Source: Edaphobacter acidisoli (GTDB lineage Bacteria; Acidobacteriota; Terriglobia; Terriglobales; Acidobacteriaceae). From it: DNA of 64,000 bases. Below are positions 33,739-42,680 of the stretch, one piece after another. The position numbers and the translations under genes were made by a program. Location: NCBI RefSeq assembly GCF_014642855.1, contig NZ_BMJB01000001.1, positions 2,852,001 to 2,916,000 on the forward strand. The letters run 5' to 3'. The first letter of the stretch is position 1; each line of letters opens with the position of its first letter. The notes under the pieces are model-generated. The model was not told the DNA's origin and searched no databases. It was given only the letters and a program-made list of their open reading frames with translations.

Positions 33739-35208
33739 GTTGTTTGTGAGGGCGAGGGAGCGGACTTCGCCGACGAGGTAGACGGAGCCGGTGACGAGGA
33801 TGAGGCCGTTGGAAGGGGTAAGTTCGCGGGCGCGCTCGAGGGCTGCGGCTACGTCGGGGGTGGCGTGTGCGGGAATGTCGAGGGCGCGGGCGGCTTCGAG
33901 GAGCGATTCAACGCTGGAGGTGCGAGGGCTGTTGATGGGGCAGAAGAGGATGTTGTCGTAGGGACGGTAGCTGCTGCGGTCGAAGAGGGGGAAGAGGATC
34001 TGCGCCATCTCGGTGAGGGACTTGTCGCGGAGGCAGCTGAAGATGAGGGTGCGGGGCTGGGCGTCGGGGAGCTGGGCGATGGCGGCGCGGAGTGTCCAGG
34101 CGCCGGCGGGGTTGTGGGCCACGTCGAGCAGGATGGGCGGCGCGGTGGGCAGAAGCTCAAGGCGGCCGGGCCAGCGGGTGTGGCGGATGCCGGTCTCGAT
34201 TGCCTGATGGGTGATTTTGTAACTGGTTTGGTTGCTTTTTGGGGGTAGGTTGTAACTTGGTTGGTTACGTAATTCGATGGCGGCCGCGATGGCTAAGGCG
34301 ATATTGCGCTGCTGGTGGTGGCCGGTGAGCGGGGAATGGACTTCGAGAGGCTGGTTGTCGAGCGTGAGGGTGTAGTGATTGGGGGTGAGCTGACTCTCCG
34401 GATGGACTCGCGGCTCTTCAGACAAAATGCGGGGGTTCTTCCCCTTCGTTTCACTCAGGGTCAGAATGACGGCTTGTTGGGTCTGGTTGACGGTAGTGGG
34501 TGGGATAAATTGGGCGGCGTTGATGGCGCGGATGTTCAGGCGTGTGGCAACTTCGCCGATGGCTTCGTTGGCTTCGGGGTGCTGGGGCAGGGTGATGAGG
34601 GTGCCGTTGGAGCGGAGGATGCCGGCTTTTTCGCGGGTGATTTCGGTGATGGTGTGGCCGAGGTACTCCTGGTGGTCGAGCGAGATGTCGGTGATGATCG
34701 AGAGGAGCGGGTCGACGATGTTGGTGGCGTCGAGACGGCCGCCCATGCCGACTTCGAGGACGGCGATGTCGACTTTCTGCTCAGCGTAATAAAGGAAAGC
34801 GACCGCGGTGAGGGCCTCGAAGAAGCTGGGGTGGTGGGGGAGACGGCCCTCGGTGACGAGCGCGGAGCCGGCGGAGTCGACCTGGAAGTAGAGGCGGGCG
34901 AAGTCGTCGTCGGAGATGGGAAGGCCGTTGATCTGGACGCGCTCGTTGACGCGGATAAGGTGCGGTGAGGTGTAGAGCGCGGTGCGGTAGCCAGCAGCAG
35001 TGAGGATGCTTGAGAGTGTGGCGGCGGTGGAGCCTTTGCCGTTGGTTCCGGCGATGAGGAGCGATGGGAAGCTGGCTTGCGGGTCGCCGAGGGCTTCGGC
35101 GAGGATGCGCATGTGGGCGAGATCGAATTTGCGGCGCGTAGCGGCAGAGGCCGGGGCCAGCTCGTGGCCCAAGGCGTAGAGGTGATCGACCGCAGCGGTG
35201 TAGGACAT
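33667..35208 (-). CDS. folC: FolC, folylpolyglutamate/dihydrofolate synthase, extended by repeats
   Basis: A 513-residue Mur-ligase-type enzyme that adds glutamate to folates. Motifs: AGTNGKGSTAATLSSIL (P-loop), YTSPHLIRVNERV, VLEVGMGGRLDATN and DVAHNPAGAW. The protein is longer than the usual 420-450 residues for three visible reasons: residues about 247-262 (VILTLSETKGKNPRI) come from an in-frame GTCATTCTGAGCG-type repeat; RNQPSYNLPPKSNQTSY is a small insertion from a short direct repeat; and the last ~22 residues (PTYTDQAQTNSTTTDDAEKR) come from a nested-palindrome repeat. All catalytic motifs remain intact. Confidence 0.93.
   Translation of the reverse strand: MSYTAAVDHLYALGHELAPASAATRRKFDLAHMRILAEALGDPQASFPSLLIAGTNGKGSTAATLSSILTAAGYRTALYTSPHLIRVNERVQINGLPISDDDFARLYFQVDSAGSALVTEGRLPHHPSFFEALTAVAFLYYAEQKVDIAVLEVGMGGRLDATNIVDPLLSIITDISLDHQEYLGHTITEITREKAGILRSNGTLITLPQHPEANEAIGEVATRLNIRAINAAQFIPPTTVNQTQQAVILTLSETKGKNPRILSEEPRVHPESQLTPNHYTLTLDNQPLEVHSPLTGHHQQRNIALAIAAAIELRNQPSYNLPPKSNQTSYKITHQAIETGIRHTRWPGRLELLPTAPPILLDVAHNPAGAWTLRAAIAQLPDAQPRTLIFSCLRDKSLTEMAQILFPLFDRSSYRPYDNILFCPINSPRTSSVESLLEAARALDIPAHATPDVAAALERARELTPSNGLILVTGSVYLVGEVRSLALTNNATPTYTDQAQTNSTTTDDAEKRG
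34423..34470. repeat. GTCATTCTGAGCG-type repeat in frame inside folC
   Basis: CAAAATGCGGGGGTTCTTCC, a few variable bases, TCACTCAGGGTCAGAATGAC. It is read on the minus strand as VILTLSETKGKNPRI, between the ATPase domain and the strand leading to LTGHHQQRNIALAIA. About ten more bases separate the two halves than in the mutS2 copy. Confidence 0.85.
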
Positions 35209-35417
35209 GGGGCTATTTTAGGTCAGTTACCTGTTACAGGTTGTAGGTTATTGGTTCTAAGCCGACAACCACTTACGAGCTGTCTGCGAGTGTATCGGGT
35301 AACGCACCGATGGGTGAGTTGAGCGATGGGATGCGCTGATACGAAGGTCGGTGCGATACCACCTCTGGGGGATATCGAGAGAGATACGGGCGGAGGATAG
35401 TGAGTTCAGCGGCAAAT

Positions 35418-35473
35418 GTGCAAAGTTTTGCACTAGTCGAGCGGTAAGGTTGCTGCTTTGCACTTTGTTGCAC
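35418..35473 (+). promoter_or_regulatory. TTTGCAC-type motif array upstream of small gene
   Basis: GTGCAAA-GT-TTTGCAC is a palindrome (35418-35433); TTTGCAC recurs at 35457-35463 and TTGCAC at 35468-35473. They lie 60-110 bases before the 46-residue gene and could be an operator. Outside this and the hairpin that follows, the 321-base gap 35209-35529 shows no gene. Confidence 0.4.
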
Positions 35474-35486
35474 TGCCGGTTCATCT

Positions 35487-35509
35487 CCGGGCCCCTTTTT
35501 GACGCCCGG
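35487..35509 (+). promoter_or_regulatory. Hairpin in leader of the small gene
   Basis: CCGGGC (35487-35492) and GCCCGG (35504-35509) enclose a C/T-rich loop, ending 20 bases before the ATG. It may structure the leader RNA. Confidence 0.35.
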
Positions 35510-35529
35510 TACCAGCAAAGGAGAAACAT

Positions 35530-35670
35530 ATGCGAATTGCGTTGGCAATAGCGTTTGCACTGGTCGCCATCGCCCCATTCTTCGGGCGCTGGAGGGCGAA
35601 CGTGTGGTTGAAGAAGAACATGCCTGAGCGTCTGACGGCTAAGGGCAAAAGCCTGGCGGAGGCGGCATAA
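35530..35670 (+). CDS. 46-residue small membrane protein
   Basis: A very short gene, MRIALAIAFALVAIAPFFGR onward, then WRANVWLKKNMPERLTAKGK and SLAEAA. One N-terminal membrane segment is followed by a basic amphipathic tail, the usual layout of small inner-membrane proteins. Support for expression: AAAGGAG seven bases before the ATG, one of the best ribosome-binding sites in this region, and a good terminator after the stop (35745-35779). No family was recognised. It is transcribed right, divergent from folC. Small regulators of membrane complexes have this form, but a role is not claimed. Confidence 0.6.
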   Translation: MRIALAIAFALVAIAPFFGRWRANVWLKKNMPERLTAKGKSLAEAA

Positions 35671-35744
35671 AAATCATCGGATGTTGTATCAGCAAGCTGT
35701 TGTGGCAGTAGAAGTAACCAAAGAGGTTTGATCTTCCTAGCTCC

Positions 35745-35779
35745 AGGGCTGTGCCAGCGATGGCATGGCCCTCTTTTTT
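35745..35779 (+). terminator. Terminator after small membrane protein gene
   Basis: AGGGCTGTGCCA, loop GCGA, TGGCATGGCCCT, then C and TTTTTT (35774-35779). A standard Rho-independent terminator with a stem of about 12 bp including one or two weak pairs. Confidence 0.85.
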
Positions 35780-35828
35780 GGTGTGCGGCAGGGGCGTGCC
35801 AGGTCGCAACTCATTTCCTTCAAAAGGC

Positions 35829-35990
35829 TTAACACCGATTGGCACCGATGCCACCGATCTAAAAACACAGGACGACCACGGATTTCGCGGAGTTGCACGG
35901 ATTTTATCCTTTCTTAAATTTCATCCGTGTTCTTCCACGGAATCCGTGGTCGCGTTGCTCTATCGGCGGTATCGGTGTCAATCGGTGTTA
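35829..35990. repeat. Nested-palindrome repeat, copy H (full)
   Basis: TTAACACCGATTGGCACCGA and CACCGAT, ACCACGGATTTCGCGGAG with CACGGAT, loop, ATCCGTGTTCTTCCACGG and ATCCGTGGTCG, then ATCGGCGGTATCGGTGTCA and ATCGGTGTTA. Nearly identical to copy I, 1.2 kb downstream. Confidence 0.93.
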
Positions 35991-36136
35991 GGTTTCCTGG
36001 CGGTTGAAGCTGCGCACCGAAGCGGGAGGCCGGTGCATCCAACTGATATCACATGGAGAAGTCAGGAGCGGCTTGAGGCCCCGGTGTGTCTGGCTGCCTT
36101 TGGGCAGTCTGACAGATATACTTGAATTTTGTGCAA

Positions 36137-37021
36137 ATGAGGATACGACAGGCTTTTGCGGCGGGATTGCTTGGCCTGGCTCCGGCGTTGACCGGATGCC
36201 TGACCCATACGCACGCGGTTGTGAAGACGCGGCTGCCGAGCGTTGTCATGAGCACGTCGCTGGACCAGTTGGCACTGGAGATCAATCAGCGGTTCGACTC
36301 GATCCAGAGCATGAATGCGGCGGTGGAGATTTCGGCCTCGACCGGTGGCAACCTGCAGGGCAAGGTGACGGAGACGACCAGCCTGCGCGGCTACATTCTG
36401 ATGCGCAAGCCGGCAGACCTGCGCGTGTTGCTGCTGGTGCCGGTGGTGGGAACGCGGGCGATCGACATGGTGACGGACGGCACGAACTTCAAGCTGCTGA
36501 TTCCTTCGCGGCATGAGGCGATGGTGGGGACCAACGAGGTGACGCATCCTTCGAAGAACGGGCTGGAGAACCTGCGGCCGGTGGTGTTCTTTGACTCGAT
36601 GTTTGTGCAGGGGCCGGCGTCGAACCAGATTATCTCGATGACCTCGGACACGCGCATTGTGGACGAGGGCAAGAAGAAGCATGACCTGGTGGAGGAGCCT
36701 GCGTATGCGGTGCAGATTCTGGACCAGCCCCAGGGGCAACATGCCCATACGCTGCGGGTGATTCATATCAGCAGCATGGACCTGCTGCCGTACCAGCAGG
36801 ATATTTATGACGCGGCGGGGAACATCTCGACCAAGGCGTTTTATAGCGACTACCAGTACTTCAACAACACGCCTTTTCCGATGCACATCAAGATCGAGCG
36901 GCCGCAGGACCACTATGGACTGGACGTTGTGATTACGAAGCTGACGCTGAATCAGAAGCTGGATGATGACCAGTTCGAGCTGAAGATTCCTGAAGGGTAT
37001 CCGGTGCAGACGATGAAGTAG
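36137..37021 (+). CDS. Lipoprotein with LolA/DUF4292-like fold
   Basis: A 294-residue lipoprotein (lipobox LTGC) without a named function. After the anchor there is an N-terminal helix LDQLALEINQRFDSIQSMNA, then beta strands (AAVEISASTGGNLQG, LRGYILMRKPADLRVLLLVPV, MVTDGTNFKLLIPSR) in the order seen in LolA-like, lipid-binding outer-membrane biogenesis proteins such as DUF4292. This comparison is inference. The ATG at 36137 is chosen over TTG at 36122; neither has a clear ribosome-binding site. Copies H and I of the nested repeat lie on either side of the gene. Confidence 0.75.
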   Translation: MRIRQAFAAGLLGLAPALTGCLTHTHAVVKTRLPSVVMSTSLDQLALEINQRFDSIQSMNAAVEISASTGGNLQGKVTETTSLRGYILMRKPADLRVLLLVPVVGTRAIDMVTDGTNFKLLIPSRHEAMVGTNEVTHPSKNGLENLRPVVFFDSMFVQGPASNQIISMTSDTRIVDEGKKKHDLVEEPAYAVQILDQPQGQHAHTLRVIHISSMDLLPYQQDIYDAAGNISTKAFYSDYQYFNNTPFPMHIKIERPQDHYGLDVVITKLTLNQKLDDDQFELKIPEGYPVQTMK

Positions 37022-37031
37022 CTTTGAAAAC

Positions 37032-37190
37032 TTAACGCCGATTGATACCGATAACACCGATTTAAAAGCGCAGGACGACCACGGATTTCGCGGAGTTGCA
37101 CGGATTTTATCTTTAGATTTCATCCGTGTTCTTCCGCGAAATCCGTGGTCGGTCTTTTTTAATCGGTGGTATCGGTGTCAATCGGTGTTA
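37032..37190. repeat. Nested-palindrome repeat, copy I (full)
   Basis: TTAACGCCGATTGATACCGA and ACACCGAT, ACCACGGATTTCGCGGAG with CACGGAT, loop, ATCCGTGTTCTTCCGCGAA and ATCCGTGGTCGG, then ATCGGTGGTATCGGTG and ATCGGTGTTA. It shares the words GCAGGACGACCACGG and GTTGCACGGATTTTATC with copy H nearby. Confidence 0.93.
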
Positions 37191-37223
37191 GGTTTCTCGC
37201 GATGCTGGCCGCTCGGCTCAGGT

Positions 37224-38480
37224 CTATCGCGTGAAGAGGGTGAGGGGGATGGCGTCACCCATGGCTCGGTAGCCTGCGGGAGATGGGTGCAGGTGATCGC
37301 CGGAGTCGTAGGCGGGCAGCAGGCGGTTGGGGTGTGCGGGGTCGCGGATGGCGCGGTCGAAGTCGATGACGGCGTCGAAGTGGCCGGGGGTGCGGATCCA
37401 TTGGTTGATGGCCTGGCGGTCGGCTTCGCTGAGTGGGCCGGGGTGGTAGTAATCGGAGCCGGTGTAGGGCGTGATGGTCGCGCCGATGACTTTGAGGCCG
37501 CGGTCGTGGGCGCGCAGGATGATCTGCTGGTAGGCGGCGAGGATGCGGTCGGTGAAGGCGGCGTGCTCGGCGGGGCTGACTTCGTTGAGGCGCGTGAGGC
37601 CGCCGATGTCGTTGACGCCTTCGAAGACGATAAGAAACTTTGCGCCTGGCTGGGCGAGCACGTCGCGGTCAAAGCGCGCGAGGGCGTTGGGTCCTAGGCC
37701 GTCGGTGAGGAGATGATTGCCGCCGATGCCCTGATTGAGCACGCTTAAGTTGCGTGTGGCGGGTGCGGCCTGGAGGCGGGCGGCGAGCACGTCGGGCCAG
37801 CGGTCGTTGCCGTTGGTGGTGGCGGCGTGGCCGTCGGTGATGGAGTCGCCGAGGGTGACGATGGCGGCGGTGTTGGCGGGGGCTTCGACATCGACACCGG
37901 CGAGCTGATACCAGTGATCGAATTTTTTCGCGTTGGGTAGATCTGCGGCGGAGACTTCGTCGCCGTGGACGAGGTACGACGTGGAGCGTGAGCCGGCATG
38001 GGCTGTCTCGCATGTGGGCGGCTGGTCGTAGTGGATGGTGATGGCGAGGTTCGAGAGCGGGGCTGCGGTGAAGGGGATGGGGTCGGAGATGTACTCGGCG
38101 CCAGCGGGGATGATGACGTCGGGTTTACCTGCGAAGGTGAGGGCGCGGTCGGTTGCGGGATCGATCTGCGCGGCTGCGGGTGAGAGCGGCACGGCAATGT
38201 GCGCGGCGGTAATGTGGAGCGGCTCTGTACCGAAGGCGTTCGAGAGATGCACGCGCAGCTCGGTGCCGCCGATGGAGATGTGGACGATCTGGCGGAGGGT
38301 TGCGTCGGTGAGGTCTTCGGGCGGGAGCGAGTTTACGCGGAGGGGAATTTCTTGTGATGCGGCCCAGGTGCCGACCCAGTGTGTCTGCGGGTCTGTTTGG
38401 GGATGAGGCGTCTTCGCCAGCGATGGCACGGTGAGGGCGAGTGCGGCGATCAGGGTGAAGATTCTTCCTGCTGGGTGCAT
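37224..38480 (-). CDS. Exported SGNH/GDSL hydrolase (esterase)
   Basis: A 418-residue exported enzyme: signal peptide MHPAGRIFTLIAALALTVPSLA, an N-terminal beta-rich domain of about 170 residues, then the SGNH domain: TLGDSITDG (nucleophile S213), NQGIGGNHLL (block II), FEGVNDIGGL (block III) and GDHLHPSPAGYRAMG (Asp-His). This arrangement is common in polysaccharide de-acetylating esterases from Acidobacteriota. Divergent from a CE15-type esterase gene with 12 bases between starts, so the two probably share regulation. Confidence 0.88.
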   Translation of the reverse strand: MHPAGRIFTLIAALALTVPSLAKTPHPQTDPQTHWVGTWAASQEIPLRVNSLPPEDLTDATLRQIVHISIGGTELRVHLSNAFGTEPLHITAAHIAVPLSPAAAQIDPATDRALTFAGKPDVIIPAGAEYISDPIPFTAAPLSNLAITIHYDQPPTCETAHAGSRSTSYLVHGDEVSAADLPNAKKFDHWYQLAGVDVEAPANTAAIVTLGDSITDGHAATTNGNDRWPDVLAARLQAAPATRNLSVLNQGIGGNHLLTDGLGPNALARFDRDVLAQPGAKFLIVFEGVNDIGGLTRLNEVSPAEHAAFTDRILAAYQQIILRAHDRGLKVIGATITPYTGSDYYHPGPLSEADRQAINQWIRTPGHFDAVIDFDRAIRDPAHPNRLLPAYDSGDHLHPSPAGYRAMGDAIPLTLFTR

Positions 38481-38492
38481 GGGTGTCTTATT

Positions 38493-40124
38493 ATGGGTGT
38501 CGAACTAAATCGTTTATATAGGCGCGCTCTAAAAATAGCACCGCTGGAGGCGGATTTGTCCACACTAAATTCGGGTCTTCGAGTTTTTCTGGCAGTGGCG
38601 CTGGCTGGCTGCTCCTGCGCGACGCTTGCGCAGACCGCATCGCGGAAACCACCGGTCACGTTCACTGCGGAGCAGGACCATCAGGACATGATGGAGCAGC
38701 TTGGCATTGTGGCGTTGCGGCCGGGGCCGAGCGGCGATGAGAACGCGCCGAATCATGCGAACTATGACGAGTCGAAGGCGAATCCTTATCCGGAGCTGCC
38801 CGATGTGCTTGCGCTTAACGACGGCAGGAAGGTGACGACGGCGGAGATGTGGTGGAAGCTGCGACGGCCGGAGATTGTGGAGGACTTCGAGCGCGAGGTG
38901 TATGGGCGGATTCCGAAGCACACGCCGAAGGTGACGTGGACAGTAGCTGTGACGGACCACGAGTATGTAGGGTTCACGCCGGTGATTGCGAAGCGGCTGG
39001 TGGGACATGTGGACAACTCATCGTGTCCGCAGATTCATGTCGATATTCAGATGACGCTGGTTGTGCCGGCGAATGCAAAGGGCCCGGTGCCGGTGTTGAT
39101 GATGTTTGGCCAGAGTGTGCTGCCGAATCCGACACAGCCTCCGGTGGAAGATGTGGAGAAGATTAATGCGAAGTTGAAGGAGCTGCTGGCGAAGGACGAT
39201 CCTGAGATTGCGGAGATCTTCAAGAAGTATCCGGGGTATGATCCGGTGCCTGCGAAGCTGTTGAGCTTTCCGACGCGGCTGAATCCGGGTGAGGACCGTC
39301 CGCCGCACGAAGAGCTGCTGGCCGATGGCTGGGGCTACGCGATGATCGATCCGGCCAGTATTCAGGCGGACAATGGCGCGGGGCTGACGCGCGGGATTAT
39401 CGGGCTGGTGAACCATGGGCAGCCGCGCAGGCCGGATGACTGGGGCTCGCTGCGGGCTTGGGAGTGGGGAGCGGCGCGCGGGTTGGATTATCTGGAGACC
39501 GATCCGGCGGTGGATGCGAAGCATGTGGGGATCGAGGGCGTGTCGCGCTACGGGAAGGCTGCGCTGGTGACGCTGGCGTTTGAACCGCGGTTTTACATGG
39601 GGCTGATCGGCTCGTCGGGCAAGGGCGGGACGACGCTGCTGAGGAGGAACTTCGGCGAGGCGGTCGAGAACCTGGCCAGTTCGGGCGAGTATCACTGGAT
39701 GGCGGGGAACTTCATTAAATATGCGGCGGCGAGCTTGAAGTCGGGCGCGCGGCCGCTGAATCCGGGCGATCTGCCGGTGGATTCGCATGAGCTGATTGCG
39801 CTGTGCGCGCCGCGGCTGGTGTTTGTCAGCTATGGCGTGCCGGAGCAAGGTGATGCGAAGTGGCTCGATCACGAGGGCAGCTACATGGCTGCGGTGGCGG
39901 CGGGGCCGGTGTTCCGGCTGCTGGGTGTGAAGGGACTCAGCTCAAACGGTCAGAGTCTTGGCGATGACTACAAGACGGCGAAGATGCCTCCGGTGCTCGA
40001 TGGACTGCTGGATGGCGAGCTGGCGTGGCGTCAGGATGCCGGCGGACACACGGATGCGCCGAATGTGAAGTACTTCATCATGTGGGCGGATGGGAAGATG
40101 GGGCGCGAGACGAGATTGAAGTAA
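38493..40124 (+). CDS. Carbohydrate esterase family 15-like (glucuronoyl esterase)
   Basis: A 543-residue exported enzyme. CE15 enzymes cut ester links between glucuronoxylan and lignin. The nucleophile is in IEGVSRYGKAAL (S351); most CE15s have GCSRxGK, so the Cys is replaced by Val and its disulfide is absent. Further family features: WGAARGLDYLETD, GSSGKGGTTLLRRNFGE, HWMAGNF and a C-terminal DAGGHTDAPN supplying the histidine. The signal is VFLAVALAGCSCATLAQ; the start may be ATG at 38493 or TTG near 38557. It is paired with the divergent SGNH esterase. Confidence 0.85.
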   Translation: MGVELNRLYRRALKIAPLEADLSTLNSGLRVFLAVALAGCSCATLAQTASRKPPVTFTAEQDHQDMMEQLGIVALRPGPSGDENAPNHANYDESKANPYPELPDVLALNDGRKVTTAEMWWKLRRPEIVEDFEREVYGRIPKHTPKVTWTVAVTDHEYVGFTPVIAKRLVGHVDNSSCPQIHVDIQMTLVVPANAKGPVPVLMMFGQSVLPNPTQPPVEDVEKINAKLKELLAKDDPEIAEIFKKYPGYDPVPAKLLSFPTRLNPGEDRPPHEELLADGWGYAMIDPASIQADNGAGLTRGIIGLVNHGQPRRPDDWGSLRAWEWGAARGLDYLETDPAVDAKHVGIEGVSRYGKAALVTLAFEPRFYMGLIGSSGKGGTTLLRRNFGEAVENLASSGEYHWMAGNFIKYAAASLKSGARPLNPGDLPVDSHELIALCAPRLVFVSYGVPEQGDAKWLDHEGSYMAAVAAGPVFRLLGVKGLSSNGQSLGDDYKTAKMPPVLDGLLDGELAWRQDAGGHTDAPNVKYFIMWADGKMGRETRLK

Positions 40125-40151
40125 CATCCGGCGCGAGGTGCGTTTGCCTCC

Positions 40152-40203
40152 GCAAAAGGAACAACAGATTCCTCCACTGCGCTGCGGAATGGAAATACAA
40201 AAG
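40152..40203. repeat. GCAGATTCC-type repeat
   Basis: GCAAAAGGAACAACAGATTC, then CTCCACTGCGCTGCGGAATG and GAAATACAAAA. Same family as 17467, 19140 and 44574. It lies between the CE15 gene and the GGDEF-EAL gene, which converge. Confidence 0.65.
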
Positions 40204-40219
40204 ACGATTGCAACAGAGG

Positions 40220-42385
40220 CTATTCCTGCTGGCGCCAGCGGGAGACGTACCAACGCGAGGTGAGGCGCTCGGTGATGCGGCTTTCGGTCTTCGCTGGACT
40301 GTGGAGTATCTCTTCAAACTTCGAGGCGCTGAGCGGTTTGGCGAGAAGGAAGCCTTGCAGCTCGTCGCACCTGAGACGGCGCAACTGCTCGAGCTGGCTG
40401 TTGGTCTCGACGCCTTCGGCTACAACAACCATGTCGAGTGCGTGCGCGAGTGAGATGATGGCCGAGACCATCGCGTAGCCCTCTTCGCCGTGGCGGTCGA
40501 GGCCGTCGATAAAGAAGCGGTCGATCTTCAATTGCTTGACGCGGAACTGCTGGAGGTGGGCGAGGCTGGAGTAGCCTTTGCCAAAGTCGTCGATAGCCAC
40601 GTCGAAGCCAGCTTTCTGGAACTGGCGCACGACTTCAGAGGTCAGCTCGGCGTCGCGCATGGCTACGGTCTCCGTCATCTCAAACATGATCCAACTGGGG
40701 TCGACTCCCGCGGGGTTGGTGATGTCGAGGACCTGACGGACGTAATCGGGCTGGCGAAGCTGCTCGCGAGAGAGGTTGATGGCGATCTTCATGACGGGCA
40801 CGCGCGCCTGCTTCCAGCGGCCGATATAGCGGCAGACTTCGGCGATGACCCAGTTGCCGATGGGAATGATCTGGCCTGTGCGCTCAGCGATGGAGATGAA
40901 CTCGAGCGGCGAGATCTCGCCCAGGACGGGATGACGCCAGCGGATGAGCGCTTCGGCACCGAGCATCTCGCGCCTCATGCCAAACTTTGGCTGGAAACGG
41001 AGGGAGAGCTGGTTGTACTCGAGCGCTTCGGAGAGCCCGCGCTGGATCATGAGGGTCCTGCTGAGCGCTTCGCTCATCTTGATGTCGAAGAAGCTGCATG
41101 CGTTGCGCCCGCTCTGCTTGGCATCGTACATGGCGGTGTCGGCGTTCTTGAGCAGATCATCCACTGTGGCGCCGTCTTGCGGATAGGTTGCGCTGCCGAG
41201 GGACGCGGTGAGCCGGAGGGGCGAGCCGTTGATGAGGAAGTCCTGCCGGGTCCGCTCGAGAATACTTTCGGTAATCTGCTCGATGTCGCTGCGCTGGTTG
41301 AGTCTTTCGAGCAGGATGACGAACTCATCTCCGCTAAGGCGGGCCACGGTGTCTTCTTCGCGCACGCAGCGGATGAGGCGGCGGGAGAATTTGCGGAGCA
41401 GCTTGTCGCCTGCGGGGTGGCCGAGTGAGTCGTTGACGGTCTTGAAGCCGTCAAGGTCGATGAACAGCAGGGTGAAACTGCTGTTGGTGCGTCGGGCCTC
41501 GCCAATCGCTATCTCGATGCGTTCGATCAGGGAGTTGCGGTTGGGCAGGCCGGTCAGGGCGTCTTCGGTGGCCATGGCGAGAAGACGTTCATTGGCTTCA
41601 GCCAGCGAAGCATTGAGGCGGGCCTTTTCGAGTGAGGCATTGAGTTGAAACTCCTGCAGGTCGTAGCGTGCGTCGAGCATGGAGTACATCAGCGTCATGG
41701 GCAGGACGAGCAAGGTTGCGCCTGCGACTGTGAATGCCAGCCAGCCTGTACTGACGCCGTTGGCTGCATCACAGACAGACCCCATGGGAAAGTTCGCCGC
41801 GGCCATGCCCAGATAGTGCATGCCGGCAATGGCTAGTCCCATGACGAGGCCAGCAGCACAGCGTTTCAACAAAACATAAGACTGTTGGCCGTCACGCAGC
41901 TGGAAGGCGATCCAAAGCGCGACCCAGGATGCGACGATAGCGACACCGATGGATGCCCACAGGAGAACAGGCGTGTAGACGATGGCAGGACTCATGCGGA
42001 GCGCGGCCATGCCGGTGTAGTGCATGGCGGCAACGCCGAGACCCATGATCACGCCACCGATAGCGAGTCGTGTCCGGCTGAGTTCGTCGCGCGTGACCAC
42101 AAAGAGCGCGAAACCCGAGACGACAATGGCGATCAGCATTGAGCAGATGGTGATGGGCGCATCGTAGCCGAGCTGGATCGGCATCCGAAAGGCGAGCATG
42201 CCGATGAAGTGCATCGACCAAATGCCCATGCCCATTGCCACGGCGCCGCCGCAGAGCCAGAAAAATCGCTTTCGGGAGCCGTGCAGCGAGCCGATGCGGC
42301 CAGCTAGGTCGAGCGCCGTGTAGGAGGCGAACATCGCCACCAGCAGCGAGAGAGCGACGAGATAGTAGTTATACGAACCTTGCAT
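40220..42385 (-). CDS. MHYT-GGDEF-EAL cyclic-di-GMP signalling protein
   Basis: A 721-residue inner-membrane protein. The N-terminal ~250 residues form the MHYT sensor with seven membrane segments and the repeated MHFIGM, MHYTGM and MHYLGM motifs, thought to bind metal for gas or redox sensing. The GGDEF domain reads RLSGDEF (about 348-353): S replaces the first G, which is usually tolerated. The EAL domain has GAEALIRWRHP (about 474) and DDFGKGYSSL, with metal and catalytic residues intact. So both synthesis and breakdown of c-di-GMP are possible. Start at MQGSYNYYLV (42385), where MHYT proteins begin; GGAGAG precedes it, inside a palindromic GGAGCTCC context. Confidence 0.92.
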   Translation of the reverse strand: MQGSYNYYLVALSLLVAMFASYTALDLAGRIGSLHGSRKRFFWLCGGAVAMGMGIWSMHFIGMLAFRMPIQLGYDAPITICSMLIAIVVSGFALFVVTRDELSRTRLAIGGVIMGLGVAAMHYTGMAALRMSPAIVYTPVLLWASIGVAIVASWVALWIAFQLRDGQQSYVLLKRCAAGLVMGLAIAGMHYLGMAAANFPMGSVCDAANGVSTGWLAFTVAGATLLVLPMTLMYSMLDARYDLQEFQLNASLEKARLNASLAEANERLLAMATEDALTGLPNRNSLIERIEIAIGEARRTNSSFTLLFIDLDGFKTVNDSLGHPAGDKLLRKFSRRLIRCVREEDTVARLSGDEFVILLERLNQRSDIEQITESILERTRQDFLINGSPLRLTASLGSATYPQDGATVDDLLKNADTAMYDAKQSGRNACSFFDIKMSEALSRTLMIQRGLSEALEYNQLSLRFQPKFGMRREMLGAEALIRWRHPVLGEISPLEFISIAERTGQIIPIGNWVIAEVCRYIGRWKQARVPVMKIAINLSREQLRQPDYVRQVLDITNPAGVDPSWIMFEMTETVAMRDAELTSEVVRQFQKAGFDVAIDDFGKGYSSLAHLQQFRVKQLKIDRFFIDGLDRHGEEGYAMVSAIISLAHALDMVVVAEGVETNSQLEQLRRLRCDELQGFLLAKPLSASKFEEILHSPAKTESRITERLTSRWYVSRWRQQE

Positions 42386-42680
42386 CGGGAGGAGCTCTCC
42401 GAGGAAGAATCCAATGCAATGCCACCCAAAACTGAGGGCTACCACTGGGATAACAGAGGAATGTGCCGAAACGGATACAACTGAAGTGTCAAAGGGGGTA
42501 TCGAGAGGGGCCGGTACTTGCCCCAAAGCGGGTGGGAAGGCTGGACTGCTATACTTTGGCCGCGAGGAGCGGAGCAGGATTTCCGGTTGTGAAATCGTTT
42601 ACTCACACGGAGTTGCCTGCTGTCTGCGCTTTAGACTTCAGCCATATTCATGGGTCTCATCCCGGTAAGGACACAGCACG

